Assembly (NCBI RefSeq): GCF_947179515.1
Contig: NC_067492.1
Coordinates: forward strand, 16,146,916-16,210,915
DNA: 64,000 bases
Reading direction: 5' to 3'
Origin: Apodemus sylvaticus
Taxonomy: Eukaryota > Chordata > Mammalia > Rodentia > Muridae
Under the pieces are notes generated by a model, which worked only from the letters and a program-made list of their open reading frames with translations, had not been told where the DNA came from and searched no databases. The position numbers were made by a program, and so were the translations under genes. Positions 10,879-22,472 of the stretch are shown piece by piece. Each line of letters opens with the position of its first letter. Positions within the stretch are counted from its first letter, which is position 1.

Positions 10879-11165
10879 ATGTAAAACTAGATCACTTAGT
10901 TATTATTTTTTAGTGATGTTGCTTAGGAGTATGAAGGCATGCTGGCCTTTCAGAAGTCAGTTAGGAACAGGGTATGTGGCAGGCTGACACGTGTGTGGCT
11001 CAGGGATCTTCTACATGGTGCATAGAAGCTGTCCAAGGGCTCTTTCATGGTCCTTACATGTCAGTGAGTAACGTTAAATCCCCGCCGTCTAAGAACATGT
11101 GTTCCACCGTCAAGGCTGCAAAGAAAAATCTCCTGCCTCGTTTATTTATTGAAGATGACTGCTAA

Positions 11166-11412
11166 GATATTATTACAGCTGGGAATAAAGTGGGGTAATG
11201 GAGTACAAAAGACATGATAACAGTAGGAGAGACTTGGTCCAGGGGGCAGGGTGGGGTCGGGGGGAGGGAGAAAGGAATGGAGCCAGGCAAGGCAGAAGAG
11301 GGGTGGTAGGGGAGGGCAGTGTGAGAGGGGAATGGGGTATATGAAGTCTAATGACACATGAATGACATGCCACGACAGGGCCCATTCCTTTGTATGCTAA
11401 TTAAAACAATTT
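11166..11412 (+). mobile_element. Lx-type L1 3' UTR fragment
   Basis: A G-rich, pyrimidine-poor stretch with GGGCAGGGTGGGGTCGGGGG leads into CATGAATGACATGCCACGACAGGGCCCATTCC and TTTGTATGCTAATTAAAA. This is the recognisable end of older rodent Lx L1s. No coding sequence remains. Confidence 0.55.
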
Positions 11413-11429
11413 AAAATGAGGATGATGAG

Positions 11430-11550
11430 GATGATGGTGCTAGGTTGAAAAGAGGGTTCAGCTGCTAGCAAAGTGCTTACACACAAATGTGAAGACCTGA
11501 GTTTGACCCCCAGAACCTATATAATAAGCAATATGTGGTAGTATATGCTT
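11430..11550 (+). mobile_element. B4-type SINE, left part (split by L1 insertions)
   Basis: An ID-like half (GGGTTCAGCTGCTAGCAAAG, GACCTGAGTTTGACCCCCAG) and the first bases of the B1-like half (AATATGTGGTAGTATATGCTT). The element stops where the old L1 tail begins and resumes at about 19,113. Confidence 0.65.
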
Positions 11551-11552
11551 CC

Positions 11553-11941
11553 CCCCCAAGAGTATTTATTTTATTTTCTATATTCTTTGTTTACATTCCA
11601 AATGATTTCCCCTTTCCCATTTTCCCCCTCCTCATAAGTCCCATAAGCCCTCTTCCCTCCACCCGTTCCCCAATCAACCCCCTCCCACTTCAATGTCCTG
11701 GCAATTCCCTACATTGCTGCATCAAGCCTTTCCAGGACCAGGGCCCTGTCCTTCTTTCTTCTTGGGAATCATTTGATATGTGAATTGTGTCTTGGGTATT
11801 CATTCAGAGCTTCTGGGCTAATATCCACTTATCAGTGACTGCATTCCATGTGTGTTCTTTTGTGAATGGGTTACCTCACTTATGATGATATTTTCCAGTT
11901 CCAACCATTTGCCTAAGAATTTCATGAATTCATTGTTTTTA
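11553..11941 (-). mobile_element. Old L1 3' end, left part (interrupted by L1-A)
   Basis: Minus-strand L1 3' UTR and the last ORF2 codons of an older lineage; it carries CCAATCAACCCCCTCCCAC where the young copies carry different bases. The element stops in AATTCATTGTTTTTA at 11,927-11,941 and continues without loss at 18,481. Confidence 0.93.
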
Positions 11942-12187
11942 TTTTTTTTATTCGATATAATTTATTTACATTTCAAATGATTTCCCTTTTCTAGCCCCCC
12001 CACTCCCCGAAAGTCCGTAAACCCCCTTCTCTTCCCCTGTCCTCCCACCCACCCCTTCCCACTTCCCCGTTCTGGTTTTGCCAAATACTGTTTCACTGAG
12101 TCTTTCCAGAACCAGGGGCCATTCCTCCTTTCTTCTTGTACCTCATTTGATGTATGGATTATGTTTTGGGTATTCCAGTTTTCTAGG

Positions 12188-15100
12188 TTAATATCCAATT
12201 ATTAGTGAGTGCATACCATGATTCACCTTTTGAGTCTGGGTTACCTCACTTAGTATGATATTCTCTAGCTCCATCCATTTGCCTAAGAATTTCATGAATT
12301 CATTGTTTCTAATGGCTGAATAGTACTCCATTATGTAGATATGCCACATTTTTTGCATCCACTCTTCTGTTGAGGGATACCTGGGTTCTTTCCAGCATCT
12401 GGCAATTATAAATAGGGCTGCTATGAACATAGTAGAACATGTATCCTTATTACATGGTGGGGAGTCTTCTGGGTATATGCCCAGGAGTGGTATAGCAGGA
12501 TCTTCTGGAAGTGAGGTGCCCAGTTTTCGGAGGAACCGCCAGACTGATTTCCAGAGTGGTTGTACCAATTTGCAACCCCACCAGCAGTGGAGGAGTGTTC
12601 CTCTTTCTCCACACCCTCTCCAACACCTGCTGTCTCCTGAATTTTTAATCTTAGCCATTCTGACTGGTGTAAGATGAAATCTTAGGGTTGTTTTGATTTG
12701 CATTTCCCTAATGACTAATGAAGTTGAGCATTTTTTAAGATGCTTCTCCGCCATCCGAAGTTCTTCAGGTGAGAATTCTTTGTTTAACTCTGTACCCCAT
12801 TTTTTAATAGGGTTGTTTGGTTTTCTGGAGTCTAACTTCTTGAGTTCTTTATATATATTGGATATTAGCCCTCTATCTGATGTAGGATTGGTGAAGATCT
12901 TTTCCCAATTTGTTGGTTGCCGATTTGTCCTATTGATGGTGTCCTTTGCCTTACAGAAACTTTATAATTTTATGAGGTCCTATTTGTCAATTCCTGCTCT
13001 TAGAGCATACGTTATTGGTGTTCTGTTCAGAAACTTTCTCCCTGTACCGATGTCCTCAAGGGTCTTCCCCAGTTTCTTTTCTATTAGCTTCAGAGTGTCT
13101 GGCTTTATGTGGATGTCCTTGATCCATTTGGATTTGAGCTTAGTACAAGGAGACAAGGATGGATCAATTCGCATTCTTCTGCATGCTGCCCTCCAGTTGA
13201 ACCAGCACCATTTGTTGAAAAGGCTATCTTTTTTCCATTGGATGTTTTCAGCCTCTTTGTCGAGGATCAAGTGGCCATAGGTGTGTGGGTTCATTTCTGG
13301 ATCTTCAATCCTGTTCCATTGATCCTCCTGCCTGTCACTGTACCAATACCATGCAGTTTTTAACACTATTGCTCTGTAGTATTGCTTGAGGTCAGGGATA
13401 CTGATTCCCCCAGACTTTCTTTTGTTGCTGAGAATAGTTTTAGCTATCCTGGGTTTTTTGTTGTTCCAGATGAATTTGATAATTGCTCTTTCTAACTCTG
13501 TGAAGAATTGAGTTGGGATTTTGATGGGTATTGCATTGAATCTGTATAGTGCTTTAGGCAAAATGGCCATTTTAACTATATTGATTCTACCGATCCATGA
13601 GCATGGGAGGTTTTCCCATTTTTTGAGGTCTTCTTCCATTTCCTTCTTCAGAGTCTTGAAGTTCTTGTCATACAGATCTTTCACATGTTTGGTAAGAGTC
13701 ACCCCAAGATACTTTATACTGTTTGTGGCTATTGTGAAGGGGGTCATTTCCCTAATTTCTTTCTCAGCCTGCTTATCCTTTGAGTATAGGAAGGCCACCG
13801 ATTTGCTTGAGTTGATTTTATAACCTGCCACTTTGCTGAAGTTGTTTATCAGCTGTAGGAGCTCTCTAGTGGAGTTTTTTGGGTCACTTAGGTAGACTAT
13901 CATGTCGTCTGCAAATAATGATAGTTTGACTTCCTCCTTTCCAATTTGTATCCCTTTGACCTCCTTATGTTGTCGAATTGCCCGAGCTAGTACCTCAAGT
14001 ACAATATTGAAAAGATAAGGAGAAAGGGGGCAGCCTTGTCTGGTCCCTGATTTCAGTGGGATTGCTTCAAGTTTTTCTCCATGTAGTTTGATGCTGGCTA
14101 CCGGTTTGCTGTATATTGCTTTTACTATGTTTAGGTATGGGCCTTGAATTCCTGTTCTCTCCAAGACTTTAAGCATGAAAGGATGCCGAATTTTGTCAAA
14201 TGCTTTTTCAGCATCCAATGAAATGACCATGTGGTTTTGTTCTTTGAGTTTGTTTATGTAGTGGATTGTATTGATGGATTTCCGTATATTGAACCAACTC
14301 TGCATTCCCGGGATAAAGCCTACTTGATCATGGTGGATGATCGTTTTGATGTGTTCTTGGATTCGGTTGGCAAGAATTTTATTGAGTATTTTTGCATCGA
14401 TGTTCATAAGGGAAATTGGTCTGAAGTTCTCTTTCTTTGTTGGATCTTTTTGTGGCTTTGGTATCAGCGTAATTGTGGCTTCGTAGAAGGAATTGGGTAG
14501 TGTTCCTTCTGTTTCTATTTTGTGGAATAGTTTGAAGAGTATTGGTGTTAACTCTTCTTTGAAGGTCTGGTAGAAATCTGCACTGAAGCCATCTGGTCCT
14601 GTGCTTTTTTTGGTTGGAAGACTTTCTATGACTCCTTCTATTTCTTTAGGCATTATGGGACTGTTTAGATGGTCCTGATTTAATTTTGGTATTTGGTATC
14701 TGTCAAGGAAATTGTCCATTTCCTCCAGATTCTCCAGTTGTGTTGAGTACAGGCTCTTGTAGTAGGATCTGCTGATTTTTTGGATTTCCTCAGTTTCCGT
14801 TGTTATATCTCCCTTTTCATTTCTAAGTTTGTTAATTTGTATACTTTCTCTGTGCCCTTTGGTCAATCTGGCTAAGGGTTTATCTCTCTTGTTGATTTTC
14901 TCAAAGAACCAGCTCCTGGTTTTGTTGATTTTTTGTATGGTTCTCTTTGTTTCTACTTGATTGATTTCAGCCCTGAGTTTGATGATTTCCTGCCTTCTAC
15001 TCCTCCTGGGTGAAATAGCTTCTTTTTGTTCTAGGGCTTTCAGGTGTGTCATTAAGCTGGTAATGTATGCTCTCTCCATTTTCTCTTTGGAGGCACTCAG

Positions 15101-16003
15101 GGCTATGAGTTTTCCTCTTAGCACTGCTTTCATTGTGTCCCATAGATTTGGGTATGTTGTGTTTTCATTTTCATTGTGTTCTAAAAAGTCTTTAATTTCT
15201 TTCTTTATTTCTTCCTTGACCAAGGTATCATTGAGTAGAGTATTGTTCAGTTTCCACGTGTATGTGGGTTTTCTGTTGTTTCTGTTGCTATTGAAGACCA
15301 CTTTTACTCCTTAGTGATCAGATAGGAGGCATGGGATTAGTTCGATCTTCTTATATTTGTTGAGGTCTGTCTTGTGACCAATTATATGGTCGATTTTGGA
15401 GAAGGTACCATGAGGTGCTGAGAAAAAGGTATATTCTTTTGTTTTAGGATAGAATGTTCTATATATATCTGTTAAATCTAATTGGTTCAAAGCTTCAATT
15501 AGTTTCATTGTGTCCCTGTTTAGTTTCTGTTTTCCTGATCGGTCCATTGAGGAAAGTGCAGTGTTGAAGTCACCCACAATTATTGTGTTAGGTGCAATGT
15601 GTGCTTTTAGTTTTAATAAAGTTTCTTTTACGAAAGAGGGTGCCCTTGCATTTGGGGCATAGATGTTCAGGATTGACAGTTCTTCTTTTTGTATTTTTCC
15701 TTTGACCAGCAAGAAGTGTCCCTCAGGGTCTCTTTTGATGACTTTGGGTTGAAAGTCAATTTTATCTGATATTAAAATGGCTACTCCAGCTTGTTTCCTG
15801 AGACCATTTGCTTGTAAAATTGTCTTCCAGCCTTTTACTCTAAGGTAGTGTTTGTCTTTGACCCTGAGGTGTGTTTCCTGTAAGCAGCAAAATGTAGGGT
15901 CCTGTTTACGTATCCAGTCAGTTAGCCTGTGTCTTTTTATTGGGGCATTAAGTCCATTGATGTTAAGAGATATTAAGGAATAGTGATTGTTACTTCCTAT
16001 CAT
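12188..16003 (-). pseudogene. L1-A ORF2 (two nonsense codons)
   Basis: 1,272 codons. ORF2p nicks DNA with an apurinic-type endonuclease and primes reverse transcription from the nick. Visible parts: the N-terminal endonuclease (SLISLNINGLN, CCLQETH, VGDFNTALSSMDR, LLSDH), the reverse transcriptase with FADDMIVYLSD as its YXDD-equivalent, and the C-terminal Cys/His segment (RCWRGCGERGTLLHCWWGC). Two nonsense codons break one otherwise continuous frame: TAA at 15,311-15,313 (Tyr in L1-C, codon 231) and TAG at 12,980-12,982 (Trp in L1-C, codon 1008). A 9-nt in-frame deletion near NQDHLNSP is also seen. The close relation to L1-C suggests recent insertion. Confidence 0.96.
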
Positions 16004-16062
16004 TTTTGACGTTATTTTTTAAATTTGAATGCTTAACTTCTTTTGGGTTTCATGGAAGGTTA

Positions 16063-17267
16063 CTATTTTGCTTTTTCCAGGGTGAAGTTTCCCTCCTTGT
16101 ATTGGTGTTGTCCTCCTATTATCCTTTTTAGGGCTGGGTTTGTGGATAGATATTGGGTAAACTTGGTTTTGTCATGAAATATCTTAGTTTCTCCATCTAT
16201 GGTGATTGAGAGTTTTGCTGGATATAGTAGTTTTGGCTGGCATTTGTGTTCTCTTAGAGTCTGCATGAGATCTGCCCAGGACCTTCTAGCCTTCATAGTC
16301 TCAGGTGAAAAGTCTGCTGTGATTCTGATAGGTCTTCCTTTATATGTTACTTGGCCTTTTTCTCTTACTGCCTTTAGTATTCTTTCTTTGTTTAGAACAT
16401 TTGGTGTTTTGATTATTATGTGACGGGAAGTATTTCTGTTCTGGTCCAGTCTGTTTGGAGTTCTGTAGGCTTCTTGTATATTCATGGGCATCTCTCTCTT
16501 TAGGTTAGGGATGTTTTCTTCCATAATTTTATTGAAGATATTTGCTGGCCCTTTAAGTTGTAAATCTTCACTCTCATCTATGCCTATAATCCTTAGGTTT
16601 GGTCTTCTCATTGTGTCCTGGATTTCCTGGATATTTTCGGTTACAAGCTTTTTGCATTTTGCATTTTCTTTAACTGTTGAGTCCATGGTTTCTATGGAAT
16701 CTTCGGCATCTGAGATTCTTTCTTCTATCTCTTGTATTCTGTTGTTGATATTTGCATCTCTGTCCCCTGATTTCTTCCCAAGGCTTTCTATCTCCAAAGT
16801 TGTCTCCCTTTGAGTTTTCTTAGTTGTTTCTACTTCTGATTTTAGATCCTGGATGGTTTTGCTTAGCTCCTTCACTTGCTTGTTTGTGCTTTCCTGTAAT
16901 TCTTTAAGAGATTTTTGTGTTTCCTCTTCATGACCTCAGCCTGTTGACCAAATTTCTCCTGTATTTCTTTAAGTGTTTTTTGCATTTCCTCCTTGTTGGC
17001 TTTTGTATTCTCCTGGATTTCTTTCAATGATTTTTGTGTTTCCCTTGCAAGGGCCTCTAACTTTTGATCCATTTTCTCCTGAATTTCTTTAAGTATGTCC
17101 TTCATGTGTTCCTGTACCAGCATCATGACCAGTGATTTTAAATCCAGATCTTGTTTTACTGGTGTGATGGGGTATCCAGGACATGTTGGTAGAGGAGAAT
17201 TGGGTTCAGATGTTGCCATATTGCCTTGATTTCTGTTAGTGACGTTCCTGCGTTTGCCTTTTGCCAT
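16063..17267 (-). pseudogene. L1-A ORF1 (one frameshift)
   Basis: The protein starts MAKGKRRNVTNRNQG at 17,267. The family product is an RNA-binding chaperone with an N-terminal coiled coil, an RRM and a C-terminal domain, forming cytoplasmic L1 particles. Relative to L1-C, one T (+ strand) is missing in CCTCTTCATGACC near 16,925, which breaks the frame about 115 codons in. The remaining 270 codons (16,875-16,063) stay open and hold the rest of the coiled coil, the RRM core (PNLRIIGIDESE) and the C-terminal domain (YPAKLSITIDGE). The coiled coil has one copy of the 22-residue unit that is doubled in L1-C. Confidence 0.93.
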
Positions 17268-18480
17268 CTAGTTCTCACTGGTGTTAGTTTGTCTTGTCAG
17301 TGCTGGACTCACCAGTGCAAGCTGCCCCTTCCCAGTTGGCCTCTGGTGCAAGCTTACCTCCTGCACTGCTTGTAGACAGGGTGCTGCTGCCCAGGCTGTT
17401 CAGATCCCAAAGCAGGCACCCGAAGGCTCCCGCTGGGGCCCGCTGGATTCACTGGAGCACACTGACTTCTCCCAGCTGGCCGCCCGGAAGCCCAGCTAGC
17501 CTCTTGCAGGACTTGGAGATGTGGTGTTGCCACCCAGGCTGATCTGGATCCGGAAGTGGAGAGAGTAGAGCTAAGGGCTTCCACCTGAGTCCTTGCCCCA
17601 GATTGTGTCTGTGGGCCAGATGGAGTCCATGCGCACCCTCAGGGAGTGCCGACGGTGTATGCTGCTGTGACCTCCCCTGTGTTCCGCTCACTCCGCTGGG
17701 CAGCCGATCGGCAAACCGGGCTGGCGCACACAAGGTTAGCCTGGCCGCCCAGTCCCTGAGTCCAGGCAAAAGCCTGGGAGGCCAAGGTCAGAGCAAAGTT
17801 CCCCTAGGGCTATGACTGTTAATTGGGTCAGCCAGGTGACTAGGATGGTGGGCGTGCGAGCCCACGCTCCCTGAAAGCGCTGGGAGAGTCTGCTGTGCTA
17901 ACAACCTCCTGGGCGGGTTGACTCACAGATGGCCCACCAAGCCGCCCAGTTCTTGGGGTCAGTCCTGTGCCTTTTGGGGCCTAGACCCCCGCTTTGTTAG
18001 CCTCAGGCTATGCCTGTTACAGGTCTGCCCGCCAGAGCTCTCTGTCGTCCTGCAGGCAAAATGGTGGCTTGCGCGTAGGCCTGGGCAAAAAACCTCCTGG
18101 CTGGGTTGGCACCCCGATGGCCCCTCGACCAGCCCAGGGCCTGGGTGCAGGCCAACGCCCGTCGGGCTCAGACCCCCGCGGTGTTGGCCTCGGATTATGT
18201 TTGTGTACCTCAGTCTGTCTAATCCCTGGAGTCAGAAACCAAGATGGATGCACCTCTCCTGACTGGTGGGAGGCCAAGTTCTGAAGTGGCTTCCATGCAG
18301 GAAAGGCGCTGCAGGACTGCAGCTGCTTGCTGCCCGGCTGGTCAGCGAAGGTCAGTGGTCGTGGGCGCAGGGCCTAACTGGACCCTGTGTCGCCTTGGTT
18401 CCACTGCTGATGGCCCTTCAGCTGGACCAGCCACTGCTGCACTGCCGCCGCCACCGCCGCCGCTGCCGCTGCCCAATCCC
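17268..18480 (-). promoter_or_regulatory. L1-A 5' UTR, GC-rich internal promoter
   Basis: About 1.2 kb of CpG-containing sequence upstream of ORF1, colinear with L1-C 40,666-41,876. It ends in a GCC/CGC trinucleotide-rich tract at 18,441-18,475. The YY1-like AAAATGGCGGC seen in L1-C reads AAAATGGTGGC here (18,058-18,068), consistent with CpG decay. There is no monomer repeat. Promoter activity is inferred from L1 biology. Confidence 0.75.
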
Positions 18481-19112
18481 AATTCATTGTTTTTAATTGC
18501 TGAGTAGTATTCCATTGTGTAAATATACCACATTTTCTGTATTCATTCCTCCATTGAGGGATATCTGGGTTCTTTCCAGCTTCTGGCTATTATAAATAAG
18601 GCTGCTATGAACATAGTGGAGCATGTGTCCTTATTGCATGCTGGGGAATCCTCTGGGTATATGCCCAGGAGTGGTATAGCATGGTCCTCTGGAAGTGTCA
18701 TGCCCAGTTTTCTGAGGAACTGCTAGACTGATTTCCAGAGTGGTTGTACCATCTTGCAATCTCACCAGCAGTGGAGGAGTGTTCCTCTTTCTCCACATCC
18801 TCACCAACACCTGCTGGCTCCTGAGTTTTTAATCTTAGCCATTCTGGCTGGTGTGAGGTGAAATCTCTGGGTTGTTTTGATTTGCATTTCCCTAATGACT
18901 AATGATGTTGAACATTTCTTAAGGTGCTTCTCAGTCATTCCAAGTTCTTCAGGTGAAAATTCTTTGTTTAGTTCTGTATCCCATTTTTTAATAGGGTTAT
19001 TTGGCTCTCTGGAGTCTACGTTCTTGAGTTCTTTGCATATATTGGGTATTAGCCTTCTGTCAGATGTAGGGTTGGTGAAGATTTTCTCCCAATTTGTTGG
19101 TTGCCATTTTGT
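18481..19112 (-). mobile_element. Old L1 3' end, right part
   Basis: Continues the older ORF2 remnant from 11,941 (TTAATTGCTGAGTAGTATTCC on the + strand). It runs to about GTTGGTTGCCATTTTGT, where the element is 5'-truncated and B4 sequence resumes. The frame carries several breaks. Confidence 0.92.
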
Positions 19113-19310
19113 GGAACTTGCCAGGAACTAGCCTAGCCTGATCAGTGAGCCACAGGCCCTAGCCACAGAGATCATGCCTGCCAGAAAGCAATTTGGGGAA
19201 TGATGCCAAAAGGTGGTCATCGGTTTCCACATATGTGTACATAGATGCAGTTGTTCTCATATACATATATGCTCCCCACACAAACACACGTACACTTAGA
19301 CACACAGAAA
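19113..19310 (+). mobile_element. B4-type SINE, right part
   Basis: GGAACTTGCCAGGAACTAGCC, CTAGCCTGATCAGTGAGCC, AGGAATGATGCC-like text and CCACATATGTGTACAT followed by a CA-rich tail. This is the late B1-like half and tail of a B4. Together with 11,430-11,550 it gives one SINE; about 40 bp of consensus between the parts seem to be missing, perhaps lost at insertion. Confidence 0.6.
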
Positions 19311-19579
19311 ATCAAAGCCCATAATATAGTAATCTAATGCCTGAGATAATCAGAACAGACACAGGTGTGGCCAAGAAACACGTTAAGTCAAATTGGTTTT
19401 TTTAATCCACTACTTAGTTTCAACCTTATTGATATTGAGACACTCCCAAGGATCTTTAATGGTCATACAGAAAAAGGAAAAAAAAATATGCCCTGAATTC
19501 CTTAAGGTCCAGACACAGATCATTATGAGTTCTTATTAAAAGAAACTACTTAAACCTTTTTTAGAAGGATGAATGGGTC

Positions 19580-19738
19580 AAGGCAGACGATGGCTTAGCA
19601 GGTGCCACCAAGTCTGCGGACTAGGGTTTCATCTTCAGGATACACATATTGGAGGGAGAAAGTTGCATCCCATAAGTGGGTCTCTGACCTTCAAAAGCCC
19701 TCTTCCCCCCCTCATAACTAGATAAATGTATTTTTTAA
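19580..19738 (+). mobile_element. B3/B4-type SINE
   Basis: GACGATGGCTTAGCAGGTGCCACCAAGTCTG, then GGAGGGAGAAAGTTGCATCCC and TCTCTGACCTTCAAAAGCCC, then an A-rich end. Diverged. Confidence 0.55.
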
Positions 19739-19861
19739 AAGGAAGATGAACATGTATATCCCCTGGCATTCCCCACTATGCTCCCCCCCCCCTTTTTTTT
19801 GAGTTGATTTTTCTTAACTTCCAGATACTTTTTTCTTCTGTCAGGACCCAGAAGTCTTGAA

Positions 19862-19863
19862 AT

Positions 19864-19894
<31 letters not shown>

Positions 19895-19919
19895 GCAATT
19901 ACAATGACAATAATAATAA
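19862..19919. repeat. (AAC)n / (AAT)n microsatellite
   Basis: About eleven AAC units followed by a short AAT run. Confidence 0.95.
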
Positions 19920-20880
19920 AGCTAAGGTGACACAGTATCGTCTCAAGCAGCCTGGTCAGGACACTAGCATCTGAAGCTGCATGGTTTTAAACACCCAGCC
20001 ATATAAAAGTGTCCCCAACATCTAAGGTTCTGCTTCTTAGATCTTGGCCTCATTGTAATTTATTTCTGTGGGTTCTCTCTCTCTTTTTTTTTAAACAGAG
20101 AGTTCCCTTATAGAAACCTCTTATGTTTTACTGCCTCTATGATGAACAGATTAGCTTTGCGTTTGCAAAATTAAATTACTTTCTCTAAGTATTTCTTAAT
20201 TTTTGTGCATATGCCACAGAAAATTCAAAGAGCAAGCAAAGTTGTTAGCTGCACTTTAAATACCAGGAAATGTCTGTGTGGGAAGGAGAAGGGAAGAGGC
20301 GGAAATTAACTCTGCTTTTGAGATTGAACACCAGGGTGTTTGTTCCGCGGTGTACACATCTGGAGTGCCAGCGTCAAAGGGGAAGACAATTTCTGAGCTC
20401 AGATTTTGGATGTTTCCTGTGTCAATCTTCTGGATCAATATCATCTACTCGGGAAAGAAAAAAAAAAACGTTGAATTAAAAATGAAGCATCAAAGACCAC
20501 ACAGCAAAGGGACTGTGATCCCCAAATCAAGGTGGCCTCTGACAGCTGAGCTGAGATTTGACATTATTCTGGTGCCGTGCACCCACTCCCCTGAAACAGC
20601 CCCCTAGAAATCCCTAATGCAGTGTTCTTGTCTAAAAGAACAACAGCCAAATTTTCTTCTGTCCTCTTAAATTAGTCTCTGGGTATAGCAGATTAAAATG
20701 ATAAAAGATATGTTAATAAGAGAAAAACATACCCATTTGAGCAGTGGGGCTAACAAAGTAGCTGGCTTATTCAATGAATAAAATTAAAGGCGTATATATC
20801 CAAATTAGATTCGTAGAGGGAGGTAGAGGACAGTTTTGGTGGGGAAACAAAACAGGTTTCTTTAGAAATAATGTGAATTT
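19920..20880. other. Unique sequence
   Basis: No supported gene. The overlapping 60-110 codon frames around 20,256-20,607 on both strands have no family resemblance. Confidence 0.45.
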
Positions 20881-20883
20881 CCT

Positions 20884-20929
20884 TTCTTTTCCTTCCTTCC
20901 TTTCCTTCCTCCCTCCCTCCCTCCCTCTC

Positions 20930-20960
<31 letters not shown>

Positions 20961-20965
20961 TTCTC

Positions 20966-21021
<56 letters not shown>

Positions 21022-21024
21022 TCA
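20884..21024. repeat. TTCC/TTTC/TCTC polypyrimidine microsatellite
   Basis: CCTT units, then CCCT, TCTC and about fifteen TTTC units. It adjoins the 3' end of a minus-strand SINE. Confidence 0.96.
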
Positions 21025-21029
21025 AAACA

Positions 21030-21211
21030 ACTATTTATATTTAGGGGGTAGGGGACAGGTAACCAAATGCTGCCTCACACATGTGGAGATCAGAGGACAA
21101 CTAGTAGGGGTTGGTTCTCTTCCTCTCATTATGTGTCCTGGGGATGGAACTCAAGTTCTTAGCCTTAGCAGCAAGCCCCTCAACACACTGAGCCATTTTG
21201 TGAGCTCCAAA
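21030..21211 (-). mobile_element. B3/B4-type SINE
   Basis: The + strand shows ACATGTGGAGATCAGAGGACAA, TTGGTTCTCTTCCT, GTCCTGGGGATGGAACTCAAG, AGCAAGCCCCTCAACACACTGAGCCATTT. This is the reverse of the tRNA-like head and body. Confidence 0.7.
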
Positions 21212-21299
21212 TATTGATTTTTGAGAAGTGATAGGATTTAATGTAGTGTGTGTGTGTGTGTGTGTGGTACAATGAAGATCACTTTACATGTAAGAATGG

Positions 21300-21725
21300 T
21301 TGGTATCAAAAAGGATAAAATAAACAAACAACAAACACCCTAAGGAACTCTCACTGTGTACATGGAGAAAAGAGAAATGTGTACTGTTTATTGGTAAGTG
21401 GGTAAATTAGAAATCTGTTATAGAAAGCCCTACGGAAGTTCCGCTAAAGTACAGTCACTATGTGATCCAGTTAGTCTATTTCTGGGTACATATATAAACT
21501 ATGTCTATTAAAGAGCTGTGTGTCCTTCCATGTTTAATGAGGGACCAGCCATCATAGCCAGGAAACCAAGCGGCTACCAATGGATGGAGGGATAAAGGAA
21601 GTGTGTTACGTGCTACAATAAAGTACCATTCATCTATGGGAAGAGCATAGTGCTATCTGTTGTGATAACATGGGCCGAATTCGTGGACATTATATTAAGC
21701 TGAGGATGCCCGGCTCAGAGAGATG
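21300..21725 (+). mobile_element. Ancient L1 ORF2 3' fragment
   Basis: Diverged ORF2 C-terminal DNA. TGTGATCCAGTTAGTCTATTTCTGGGTACATAT, CCAATGGATGGAGGGATAAAGG, AGTACCATTCATCTATGGG, GGACATTATATTAAGCTGAGG follow the order of old mammalian L1s. There are many frame breaks. Confidence 0.7.
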
Positions 21726-22320
21726 AGTCCCATATGACTGCACCCCAGTGTGAATCTGAAGGAGTTGGTCTCATGGAAGTTATGGGTAGAATGGCTGGGG
21801 AGACTAGGGGCAAATGGATCATTGGATACCCAGTCAGTAAATAGAAATATAGGAATGAGAAACCGTGATGTGCTATCAAATGGCAGGATAACTGGATACA
21901 TAAACATCTTCTGTGTCTCAGAAAAAGTAAACTGCACTGTGTGTCCCAGAACTCTTAAGCAAAGTATACTACTGTTTTGCCATAATAATGATAACTAGTA
22001 GAGGGGGCATATTTTTAAATAGATTTAAACATTCCACAGTATGTATTGGCACATCAATGCAAAGGCCAGTCAATCTGGGAAATATTGGTTTATATTAGGT
22101 GATTATCAACTTGGCTTATTAAAGCGAGATTGAGTGATACTGTTTTCTGCATCGGTTTGAGGGTCTTTCAAACGCTCTTGGGGGCTGGCGGTCACAGAAC
22201 TACTCCAGAGAGAGAAGTCTCTAATCAGTTCTCTCCTGGTCTTTGCTCTGGGAAGAGATGTCTTAGAGAAGGAATTGAAAGAGTTTTCATTCCCTTCAGG
22301 TTAGATACATCCCCAGAGAG
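21726..22320. other. Unique or ancient-L1 flank
   Basis: The 21,750-21,998 frame may be further decayed L1 3' sequence; I cannot support a gene. Confidence 0.35.
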
Positions 22321-22322
22321 CC

Positions 22323-22472
<150 letters not shown>

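Larger units (their letters stand above)
11942..18480 (-). mobile_element. L1-A, nearly full-length young L1
   Basis: On its own strand it has a GC-rich 5' UTR (18,480 to 17,268), ORF1, a 59-nt spacer, ORF2, a 3' UTR and a T-rich tail at 11,942-11,951 on the + strand. It is flanked by a perfect 15-bp duplication AATTCATTGTTTTTA (11,927-11,941 and 18,481-18,495) ending in TTTTT/A, the usual L1 endonuclease site. The host sequence is an older L1 in the same orientation. By eye it is very similar to L1-C. ORF1 has a frameshift and ORF2 two nonsense codons, so it is not autonomous. Confidence 0.97.

Noticed and set aside
12693..13363. 195- and 84-codon plus-strand frames, and their counterparts at 36,017-36,604
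   Set aside because: Antisense shadows of L1 ORF2; they recur only because the L1 copies are related.
17600..18480. CpG-rich segment as a host gene promoter
   Set aside because: It is the L1-A 5' UTR, colinear with L1-C; no host exon follows on either strand.
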